A stretch of DNA of 53,008 bases from contig NZ_CACSLH010000021.1 in the NCBI RefSeq assembly GCF_902706605.1, forward strand, positions 1-53,008, read 5' to 3'. Below, in pieces: positions 7,329 to 13,782 of this stretch (position 1 is the stretch's first letter; the number at the start of each line of letters is the position of its first letter). Below the pieces are notes generated by a model. The model worked only from the letters and a program-made list of their open reading frames with translations. It had not been told where the DNA came from and ran no database searches. The DNA is from Enterococcus sp. CSURQ0835 (lineage in GTDB: Bacteria > Bacillota > Bacilli > Lactobacillales > Enterococcaceae). Made by a program: the position numbers and the translations under genes.

Positions 7329-8423
7329 TTATCCATTATTTTCTTGTAAATCCTTCCATTTTTTAAAATCCTTCACGTTCACTAAATAAAGGTTCCCTTT
7401 AGATCTGGTAAGCGCTACATACAATTTGTTTCTTGTACTCACGCTATCTATATCACCCCATTTTTCTAATTTATCAGTTTTACCCGTTAAAATTACACAT
7501 GTGTCATCATAGGTGTCCCCCTTTGAATATGACCAGTTGACAAAATTCTTTCCATATTTTTGTTGATTAGCCCTGTTCCAAATCAGTTTTACAATTTTTT
7601 CGTTATTCATTAAAGAATCTATTTGGGTTTCATCCTCAACAAAAAAGTAATTACCCGTTGATTCTGACTGAGAATATATTTCAATATTCATATTATCTCT
7701 TATTAACTTACAAATATTTTCAGAAACCCTACGAGTATTTAGTAATACAGTAGAGTCTATCTTAATCTTTTTGTAAGTAATATTACACAAGTCTTCTATA
7801 GATTCAATCTTATTGAATGGCCATGACGCATCCTTAACTCCTTTATGTCTTATTGGGGTTACTCCACTCTGAAATATATCACCTACAGCAAAAGCATTGA
7901 GTTTAATATTTTTGAGAATGTAATCCATCACCTTATAGTCAAAGCAAGTGTAGTCCTGAAATTCATCAAAATAGATAGCATCGAAATATCTTTCAATTCT
8001 TCGTAAAGTCTTCTTTTTGAATTCAGAGTTATGTTCCGTAAAAAGTTTTGACATCCTACTGACATAATATTTACCGCTTTGAGTTAAAAAATGATATGGA
8101 TTGTCTTTTTTTTGGTATCTCCAATCCTGAGTGTCTGTGACAGGATCAGCCTTAACTTCTACACCTCTAGATTTGAAATTCTTAAACTTCATTATAGGCT
8201 CAAATGGTCTCAATAAAAAATTATATACAAAGGAATCAAAGGTCAGAATCATTATATTATCGGGTATTATCCCATCAAATCTTACCCTTACTTCTTTTCT
8301 AATATTTTCTACATTCCCATTTGTAAATGAAACTAGTAATACGGATGAATCTGCAGGAAAATCATTAGCAATGTAATATGTTTTACCCGATCCTGCCGTA
8401 GCAAGTATTATTTTCCTATCCAT
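7329..8423 (-). CDS. gajB: GajB-like UvrD/PcrA-family helicase (Gabija), compact
   Basis: The second half of a Gabija anti-phage pair: an SF1 helicase-like ATPase that senses DNA ends or nucleotide state and activates GajA. Visible motifs are Walker A ATAGSGKTY (residues 8-16), the DEFQD box at 153-157 (DExQ motif II of UvrD helicases), motif III-like GDIFQSG (181-187) and motif VI VALTRSKGNL (336-345). At 364 residues it is clearly shorter than the described GajB (about 490) and than PcrA/UvrD (over 700), so accessory 1B/2B subdomains are reduced or absent. It overlaps gajA by 16 nt, implying translational coupling. AT-rich composition marks it as cargo. The call rests on the pairing with an OLD-type nuclease. 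Confidence 0.78.
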   Translation of the reverse strand: MDRKIILATAGSGKTYYIANDFPADSSVLLVSFTNGNVENIRKEVRVRFDGIIPDNIMILTFDSFVYNFLLRPFEPIMKFKNFKSRGVEVKADPVTDTQDWRYQKKDNPYHFLTQSGKYYVSRMSKLFTEHNSEFKKKTLRRIERYFDAIYFDEFQDYTCFDYKVMDYILKNIKLNAFAVGDIFQSGVTPIRHKGVKDASWPFNKIESIEDLCNITYKKIKIDSTVLLNTRRVSENICKLIRDNMNIEIYSQSESTGNYFFVEDETQIDSLMNNEKIVKLIWNRANQQKYGKNFVNWSYSKGDTYDDTCVILTGKTDKLEKWGDIDSVSTRNKLYVALTRSKGNLYLVNVKDFKKWKDLQENNG

Positions 8424-9973
8424 TTAATTGCCTCGCAAATATATTCTGGTATCTCAATGTGTTCAAGCTTATCTTCTAAATCTAAAGCAACATCAGTTTT
8501 ATTTTTTAACATATGAGCTAATGCCTTGTCCATTGATTTTCCATTATACTCAGCTTTCGTTCTTTTTCCTTTATATAACTCCTGAATAAAACTCCTATTC
8601 TTATTATATAATGCAACTTCGAGAGTATAATTTTCTTTTGAAGCATCTGTATATACATGAAACTTATCTGTTTTCATGGCTTCAGTATCAATCTCATTTT
8701 TATCATTATCAGTAATAGCTACAACTTTCTTATCTAAAAGTTCAGAAAGCTCCTGATAATTTTTGTAGGAAATACTTCCCATAGAAATGACATCAACTTC
8801 AAAATTATCCATAGATTTCCCAGTTACTTTTTCTATAATTTTTGGCATCAAAATATATTCCGCAGCGCCTTCCACCAAAATAACTTTTTTTGCCAATATA
8901 AATCTTAATATATCCAAATTATCTATCGCTTTAAAATATTTTGCAGTTTGACTTCTTAAATCCTTCAAAGAAAAGGTGTTAGTATCTGACAAATAAATAG
9001 CATTCTTTAGATTTAGTTTGTTTACTATAAGAGAACTATGAGAGGCGATTATCACTTGGCCACCAGTCGTTTCTGATACCGAATCTATTAATTTTCGAGT
9101 TCTAGTATAGCTTAAATGGCTTTCCGGTTCATCTATTACTACCAAATCAAAAAGTTTATCATTAAGTGCCATTTCTGTCCTAACAATATTTTCTTTTCCT
9201 TTCCCCATATCTTGAATAGAAATATCACCCTCATAGATATCTAGTAATTTAGTGATATCAGTTTTACTGGAATCAAGACCAATTTTTTTCATTTTTTCTA
9301 TTGCTAAATCCGTATCATGATCATTACGAAATTTATTCACTGCTTTTTTAAAATCTGTTGATAAAACTCGTTTCTTTTCTTCACTTATTTTTGCGTCATA
9401 TATTTTTTTTGCGTAACCACCAAATACATCATTTTTTAGGGTAGCGTTATCCAAATAAATCATTTTTAGCGGTGCCATTCGGCGTACGTAACTTTTTCCC
9501 TCAAATGTATTCCATGAAGATTTATAGTACTCAAGTGGGAGCATTTTATTTTCAGCGAGACCTGCAAAATCAACTATATTTGAAAATTCTGTATTAAATT
9601 CATAAGAAAAACGTATACCCGTTTTCTCCATCTTGCTATTATAAGCTTCTTTGTAATGTAACCCATCAAAATCTGAAATTTTAGCTTTAGGAAATCCCTC
9701 TAAATCTAAAAATAACTCAAATTCGATTTTAGGTAAATCATTCATTTTGCCACTATTAAAGAAAATCTCAGCAAGCTCGTTATTAATGTATCTTTCCAAA
9801 CTTCCGTCATTGAAATAGAACAACGATTGATTCAATACAATGTCCAACGCTCTCAAAATAGTCGATTTTCCCATTTCATTTTCTCCGATAATTACTGAGA
9901 AACGATCATTAAATTCTATTTTCATTTCCTTAAATTTTTTAAATCCCCAAATATTTAGAGCAGTTATTCTCAT
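8408..9973 (-). CDS. gajA: GajA-like OLD-family nuclease: ATPase plus TOPRIM (Gabija)
   Basis: GajA is a nucleotide-sensing DNA endonuclease that is activated during phage infection. The 521-residue product has an ABC-type ATPase half: GENEMGKS (residues 30-37, Walker A), VVIDEPESHLS (278-288, Walker B) and IIASHSS (308-314, H-loop). A TOPRIM nuclease half follows, with ILVEGAAE (Glu368 region) and TDNDKNE (Asp422, Asp424). This is the class 2 OLD layout, defined by an adjacent UvrD-like helicase, which is exactly the downstream gene. It is slightly shorter than the described GajA (about 580). The ATG is at 9973 with a weak GTAGGCG site. No close upstream promoter is certain; a coupling-protein remnant lies just ahead. 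Confidence 0.82.
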   Translation of the reverse strand: MRITALNIWGFKKFKEMKIEFNDRFSVIIGENEMGKSTILRALDIVLNQSLFYFNDGSLERYINNELAEIFFNSGKMNDLPKIEFELFLDLEGFPKAKISDFDGLHYKEAYNSKMEKTGIRFSYEFNTEFSNIVDFAGLAENKMLPLEYYKSSWNTFEGKSYVRRMAPLKMIYLDNATLKNDVFGGYAKKIYDAKISEEKKRVLSTDFKKAVNKFRNDHDTDLAIEKMKKIGLDSSKTDITKLLDIYEGDISIQDMGKGKENIVRTEMALNDKLFDLVVIDEPESHLSYTRTRKLIDSVSETTGGQVIIASHSSLIVNKLNLKNAIYLSDTNTFSLKDLRSQTAKYFKAIDNLDILRFILAKKVILVEGAAEYILMPKIIEKVTGKSMDNFEVDVISMGSISYKNYQELSELLDKKVVAITDNDKNEIDTEAMKTDKFHVYTDASKENYTLEVALYNKNRSFIQELYKGKRTKAEYNGKSMDKALAHMLKNKTDVALDLEDKLEHIEIPEYICEAIKWIGK

Positions 9974-10033
9974 GTAATCGCCTACTTTTTCATTTTATTA
10001 ATATTTTAGCACTACATGAGGTAAATGGCTTCT

Positions 10034-10213
10034 TTAATCTGAAAAGTTGTACATCAAGATAACACTATCTTTTACAACCTTCTTTATTTGACAAAGAAAG
10101 TCATATTTCTTTGGTACAAGTGGCGTATAAAACTCACTAATCGCACTCCCTCCTGCATCCACATATCCTCGACCTTTGATGCGTTTCATGGCGAATAAAT
10201 CTAAAAATGTCAT
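10034..10213 (-). pseudogene. Chimeric scar: methyltransferase 5' end fused to coupling-protein 3' end
   Basis: The first eight codons read MTFLDLFA, identical to the start of the C5-methyltransferase at 7264 and with the same leader. At 10189/10190 the sequence switches in frame to MKRIKGRGYVD..SEFYTPLVPK, matching the C-terminal part of the coupling protein ending at 11205. About 79 of 90 bases agree between 10101-10190 and 11248-11337. The frame then ends after 59 codons with a divergent tail. It is too short to be either enzyme and is best read as a recombination scar from a second, related element. A small chimeric peptide could still be translated, because the ribosome binding site is intact. 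Confidence 0.75.
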
Positions 10214-10270
10214 AAATCACCTCGTTCATTACAAAGAAAAAAGCCAAGAATATTTTTGCTCTTGGCTTCT
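10190..10270 (-). repeat. Duplicated methyltransferase leader, copy A (remnant)
   Basis: Near-exact copy of 7241-7320, including the terminator hairpin, ribosome binding site and first eight codons. It sits downstream of the zeta-toxin operon instead of gajB. The two copies flank the Gabija pair as direct repeats about 2.9 kb apart. Confidence 0.8.
10236..10268 (-). terminator. Intrinsic terminator after the toxin operon
   Basis: On the minus strand the arms AGCCAAGA and TCTTGGCT (complement of 10260-10267 and 10242-10249) are followed by TTTTTTC. It would end the zeta-toxin/54-aa transcript. Confidence 0.75.
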
Positions 10271-10295
10271 ACATCTACATTATTACTTTATTTTA

Positions 10296-10460
10296 CTATT
10301 TTTTATCTAACCCAACTAATCTCCGCTGTTTTTCATTGGCCTGATCGGCAACATACTTAATTACCGTTTTAAACTCTTTCGCAGTAGCATTATCCGACAA
10401 ATCCGCTATGCTCTTATTATATTTTTTTACAATTTTCGTTACTTGTTCTTTCTCAGTCAT
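10296..10460 (-). CDS. 54-aa protein downstream of zeta toxin, candidate partner
   Basis: The start ATG is at 10460, overlapping the toxin stop by 8 nt, with AGGTTC a few bases upstream. A longer frame back to 10529 lies wholly inside the toxin gene and lacks a ribosome site. The product MTEKEQVTKIVKKYNKSIADL... is charged and predicted helical, with no recognised domain. It does not resemble epsilon or PezA antitoxins, which are encoded upstream of their toxins. Its tight coupling to the toxin makes an antitoxin or accessory role plausible; that is inference. Confidence 0.65.
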   Translation of the reverse strand: MTEKEQVTKIVKKYNKSIADLSDNATAKEFKTVIKYVADQANEKQRRLVGLDKK

Positions 10461-11127
10461 GTAATTGAACCTCCAAATCTTCCTTATCGTACTGTAATGG
10501 CAAAAACAATTCCAAATTATCCGCAGCATAATGAACTTCGGAAATGTTATTCATATAATCTTTTATAATAATATGAAGCAGCACATCTGGATGCTTACTC
10601 TTTACTTTTGCAATATTTTCTCTTGATTTGAAAAAGGAGTTAATGAATACCTTTTTGGGCACATGGCGTCCCTCTGCCAGTTCACGTTCTTGTGTAAAAT
10701 TCCAAGCGATTTTTGGGTCTTGATAAACATAGAAAATCGTTACTCGAAAATGATTTTTCAATGCCCGCGAAATATTTTTTTCAGCACTTAATATAGCAAA
10801 AGTTGCATCCAGGATAAAAGAATAGCCATAATCTAAGACATATCTAAATGCCTGCTCCACCAACCAAGAAGATGCTTTTTGAAAGAGACTAGAGTTTTTT
10901 CCATTATAATCAGGAAACAGGGTACGAAAGTAATCCGCATCAATAATTACGTGATTATCATAATTCTCGGCCAATCCAATGGCAACCTCTGACTTTCCAG
11001 CGCCAGGACTCCCTGCCATAAAAACTGCGTCTCGTCCAACTTCGGGGGATTTCCCTTTGATAATATAAGAAATAAAACTATCCTTATTTGCTTTTGCATA
11101 CTCTAAATAAGAATCATTACTTTCCAA
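10453..11127 (-). CDS. Zeta-toxin/PezT-like P-loop kinase
   Basis: Zeta toxins phosphorylate UDP-N-acetylglucosamine and block cell-wall synthesis, or kill cells on loss of the antitoxin. The 224-residue product has Walker A GSPGAGKS (residues 39-46), then IIDADYFRTLFPDY (61-74), which resembles the substrate-binding DxDxxR...P-Y stretch. ILDATF (105-110) and a later Arg-rich REL..EGRHVPKKVF segment (148-162) resemble the nucleotide-binding part. The start is TTG at 11127, preceded by AAAGGGGGCG; no in-frame ATG fits. The usual upstream epsilon or PezA antitoxin is missing. Instead a 54-aa gene overlaps the 3' end. It lies between the coupling protein and oriT of the ICE, where it could stabilise the element or act as abortive-infection cargo. 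Confidence 0.78.
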   Translation of the reverse strand: MESNDSYLEYAKANKDSFISYIIKGKSPEVGRDAVFMAGSPGAGKSEVAIGLAENYDNHVIIDADYFRTLFPDYNGKNSSLFQKASSWLVEQAFRYVLDYGYSFILDATFAILSAEKNISRALKNHFRVTIFYVYQDPKIAWNFTQERELAEGRHVPKKVFINSFFKSRENIAKVKSKHPDVLLHIIIKDYMNNISEVHYAADNLELFLPLQYDKEDLEVQLHD

Positions 11128-11204
11128 ATTATTCGCCCCCTTTTTTCTACTACATAAAAGTATTATACGTTACTTAAAGTATAAAGTCAGTATTTGAAGG
11201 TCAC

Positions 11205-12545
11205 TCAATCATTCAACTTTCTTAATTTATTAATTGAGCCTAAAAAATCATATCCTTTTGGTACAAGTGGTGTATAAAACTCACTAATCACACTCCCTCC
11301 TGTATCTACATAACCTCGTCCTTTGATACGTTTCATAAAGAAATTTTTATCGACCTCACCAAACATCATGGAATACCCGAGCTCACTCATGCGACCCAGA
11401 GCGACCCGGAAGTTAAACTGATCGCGAATCCCATCTCCTAGATATTTCGCATCCGGTCTTTGGCAAGCCAAAATCAGAAAGAAACCCGACTGACGACCTA
11501 ACATGACGATTTGCTTGAGCTTATTCAAAACCACCGCACTTTCTTTCGTCGTTAACATTTCCATATAAGCCACGTATTCATCAAAGATTAAAAAGTTTGG
11601 TGGAAGTCCAAGAAACGCATAATTCTCTCCTATTTTGTAGTTAGCCATTTCTTTCATTGTCTTGCTACGAGCCAGCATGCGTTCATGGAAATCTTCCACA
11701 CATGCAGAAATTTCTTCCTTTTGAGAATAAACATGAGGCATCACCGTATCTAAATCGGCAAGGTCTGCATTTTTTGGATCGAGGATAAACAATTCTGCAT
11801 CCGACTTCAATAGTGCTTGGATAATGGTGAGGAGGAAATAGGTCTTCCCTCCACCTGTGCCACCAGCAATTAACATATGAGGTAAGGAATCATACGCCCA
11901 TACTTGATTTTTCATCAATCGTAAAGCTCCATTTTCAGCCACTACTTCTTCTATCCCAATTCGATTAGCAATCATATCGTATAACAAGGTGTATTCCACA
12001 TAGGAGTCTTTGAGTTCTTTTTCTACTAGTTCACAATACAACCCACTTTCTAGCTTCTTTTCCAACTTCAATAGTTGATCTTGGTATTTCCCAAGTGAAA
12101 TTTGAACACGTATGGAAAGTAAGCCATCTTTCATTCGATAATAGATTTTGGGGAAGTAACTGATAGTCTCTTTGGTCCGACTACTATTCAAATCTTTGAA
12201 AAAGCCTTCACTTTGAGTTTGTTTCACTTCATACCAATGGTTTTCTAGAATCATCCGAGCTAGCTTTTGTCGATGCCACAAACTTCGCCAATGATCCTGA
12301 AAAAAGTGAATATAAAGTAACATCATAGCTCCTGAAAGAGCGAGACTTCCAAGCAGACATACTAAATCTTTCATGGACCAAGCGATTTCAATAGTAGAAA
12401 GTGATAGCTTAGAAAGACCAAATTGTCTAAGCTCTTGAAAATAAAAGACACCCATCCAACCGATGAATAAGGCACTTAGCCATCCAAGAACAAAGTGATA
12501 AACCAAATACTGATCTCCTGCGCGTATGCGATGCCCTTTGTACAT
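11205..12545 (-). CDS. FtsK/SpoIIIE-type conjugative coupling protein (Orf21/TcpA type)
   Basis: The coupling ATPase docks the relaxase-DNA complex to the conjugation channel and pumps DNA. Two N-terminal transmembrane segments lie at about residues 18-38 and 60-80 (YHFVLGWLSALFIGWMGVFYF; MMLLYIHFF). A FtsK-like motor follows, with Walker A AGGTGGGKTYFL (about 225-236), Walker B NFLIFDEYVAY (about 318-328) and the later ACQRPDAKYLGDGIRDQF. The start at 12545 is preferred over the ATG at 12566, because GGAGGTGG lies ten bases before it. The length of about 446 is normal. A second 3' fragment of a paralogue (88% identical over 90 bp) survives at 10101-10190. Confidence 0.92.
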   Translation of the reverse strand: MYKGHRIRAGDQYLVYHFVLGWLSALFIGWMGVFYFQELRQFGLSKLSLSTIEIAWSMKDLVCLLGSLALSGAMMLLYIHFFQDHWRSLWHRQKLARMILENHWYEVKQTQSEGFFKDLNSSRTKETISYFPKIYYRMKDGLLSIRVQISLGKYQDQLLKLEKKLESGLYCELVEKELKDSYVEYTLLYDMIANRIGIEEVVAENGALRLMKNQVWAYDSLPHMLIAGGTGGGKTYFLLTIIQALLKSDAELFILDPKNADLADLDTVMPHVYSQKEEISACVEDFHERMLARSKTMKEMANYKIGENYAFLGLPPNFLIFDEYVAYMEMLTTKESAVVLNKLKQIVMLGRQSGFFLILACQRPDAKYLGDGIRDQFNFRVALGRMSELGYSMMFGEVDKNFFMKRIKGRGYVDTGGSVISEFYTPLVPKGYDFLGSINKLRKLND

Positions 12546-12613
12546 TTTAATGGTTTCCACCTCCATTCAAAAAGTGCCCAATAGAATTTATCAGGAAATT
12601 TCAAAAAGTTAAG

Positions 12614-12958
12614 CTAGTCCTTTACTGCTATAGGAAGTTGCTTTGTTTCGACTAATTGTTTTAAAAAGCTTTCAATGGCATCCGGCATTTCCACACCGAT
12701 TTCTTCTAAGACTGATTCTGCTTGACGACATAAACTTTCATTTACCTCGACAACCATAAAGAAGGACTCTTCTTCCCCTAACCAATCCAGTACATCAAAG
12801 TCTTCTTTGGTATTGTTACCTACTTCCAGTAACCCTTGATGCATAATCAGAAACATTTTTTCATCATAGGTTAATGCGTTAGTGAGCTGTTCCTCCGTTA
12901 GCTCACCTTTTCCATATTGATCGAGACAATCTAAAATATGTTCCACATTAATTTCCAT
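12614..12958 (-). CDS. Small ICE protein with RelB/DinJ-like C-terminus
   Basis: The start is taken at the ATG at 12958 behind AGGTGAAGAAT; a GTG nine bases earlier is weaker. Of about 114 residues, the N-terminal ~65 (ILDCLDQYGKGELTEEQLTN...) are unrecognised and helical. The last ~45 residues (SLCRQAESVLEEIGVEMPDAI, then FLKQLV and LPI) closely follow the helix-helix and FLKQVV..GGIPF pattern of RelB/DinJ antitoxins. No RelE/YafQ toxin is adjacent. It sits between the DUF961 genes and the coupling protein, so it may be a regulator of transfer rather than half of a toxin pair. Confidence 0.65.
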   Translation of the reverse strand: MEINVEHILDCLDQYGKGELTEEQLTNALTYDEKMFLIMHQGLLEVGNNTKEDFDVLDWLGEEESFFMVVEVNESLCRQAESVLEEIGVEMPDAIESFLKQLVETKQLPIAVKD

Positions 12959-12967
12959 ATTCTTCAC

Positions 12968-13342
12968 CTATTTCTTTCCTTCATTTTGGTTCGTAGGATT
13001 TCCTTGATTCGGTTGTCGTTTCAAGACTAAATCATCCGCCTTAATGAACCAATTGACAGTAGTTCCTTCTCGGAAAACATAATTGGCAACCGTATCCACG
13101 ATAGGATTGACCAACTCTACCTCTGCATCATAGGCAAATTCCCGTAATGGCACGTTAGCAGGAATACTCACTTGAATCATTCGCCCTTGCGCGGAGGATT
13201 TCAAGTTATAGGTTCGTTCTTTTACCTCGTTACTAATCGTTCCATCCTCATTTTGCTTCCGTACTTCTCGACGTAATGCAGAAAAACGCAACTTGCCAAA
13301 CGTTAATCCTGAATCTACAACAATACCTTCTGTTAATCTCAT
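12968..13342 (-). CDS. DUF961-family ICE protein (Orf22 type)
   Basis: A 124-residue protein beginning MRLTEGIVVDSGLTFGKLRF and ending in a low-complexity N/Q/K tail. Segments such as RTYNLKSSAQGRMIQVSIP and FIKADDLVLK match the DUF961 (YdcP-like) proteins that come in tandem pairs at the start of Tn916 and ICEBs1 transfer operons. The biochemical role is unclear. It lies 12 nt after the next DUF961 gene and 9 nt before the next gene's ATG. Confidence 0.85.
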   Translation of the reverse strand: MRLTEGIVVDSGLTFGKLRFSALRREVRKQNEDGTISNEVKERTYNLKSSAQGRMIQVSIPANVPLREFAYDAEVELVNPIVDTVANYVFREGTTVNWFIKADDLVLKRQPNQGNPTNQNEGKK

Positions 13343-13354
13343 CTTCTTTTCCTC

Positions 13355-13669
13355 CTATGCTTTCACTAAATCATCAACATACAACACGTAATCGGTAAAC
13401 CCACGATTCTCAATCTCATAGCCTTTGGCAACCAAGTGGGGATTCACAGCTTTTAACGGTTGGTCTTGGTCAAAATCCTTTTCACCAGCTTCCGCAGCTA
13501 CCACCACTTCAATATCATCAGCTCGTTGTTTACTGGAATACAAATGATAACTACGACCAATTACTGTAGTATTCCGTCCATATCCTTCTGTTAAAACTTC
13601 ACCTTCGCCGGCATAACTTATCTTTCCAAAGGTTTCGGCCATATCTGGCACAACAAATTTCAATTCCAT
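13355..13669 (-). CDS. DUF961-family ICE protein (Orf23 type)
   Basis: A 104-residue protein, MELKFVVPDMAETFGKISYA..., with the internal RSYHLYSSKQRADDIEVVV and C-terminal TDYVLYVDDLVKA. It pairs with the downstream DUF961 protein (FGK near the start, a Y-L-S-S strand and a DDLV end occur in both), pointing to an old duplication. It is a conserved early transfer-operon protein with no proven activity. The preceding short basic frame overlaps its start by 10 nt. Confidence 0.85.
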   Translation of the reverse strand: MELKFVVPDMAETFGKISYAGEGEVLTEGYGRNTTVIGRSYHLYSSKQRADDIEVVVAAEAGEKDFDQDQPLKAVNPHLVAKGYEIENRGFTDYVLYVDDLVKA

Positions 13670-13773
13670 CTTCTTTTCCTCTTTTCATTGTTAGTTTTGG
13701 ATACAAAAATAGTGCGACCACTTTTTTTAGGAGGCGGTCGCGCACGTTGGTTCTTCTTATTTACTTGTTTCAT
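13660..13773 (-). CDS. 37-aa basic peptide, possible small ICE gene
   Basis: The ATG at 13773 lies 10 nt after the adhesin stop, with AAGGCG seven bases upstream; the stop at 13660 overlaps the next gene's start. The product begins MKQVNKKNQRARPPPKKSGR and is very rich in Lys/Arg with a proline run. No family is recognised. The tight spacing at both ends favours a real or vestigial gene; the short length leaves doubt. Confidence 0.45.
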   Translation of the reverse strand: MKQVNKKNQRARPPPKKSGRTIFVSKTNNEKRKRRWN

Positions 13774-13782
13774 CTCATCGCC

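Larger units (their letters stand above)
9974..10295. other. Cargo junction without an intact gene
   Basis: This 322-base stretch holds a 59-codon chimeric remnant (10034-10213) and an intrinsic terminator. The remaining ~60 bases before gajA (9974-10033) are AT-rich and may carry its promoter, though no clear -35/-10 pair is visible. Confidence 0.6.

Noticed and set aside
7329-9973. Reading the nuclease/helicase pair as ordinary RecF/UvrD repair genes
   Set aside because: The ATPase carries a C-terminal TOPRIM with VEG and DND motifs and overlaps a truncated UvrD-like gene in an AT-rich cargo region, which fits Gabija rather than housekeeping repair.
10461-10529. Longer start for the 54-aa protein
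   Set aside because: The added 23 residues are read entirely inside the toxin gene in another frame and have no ribosome site; the ATG at 10460 fits the overlap.
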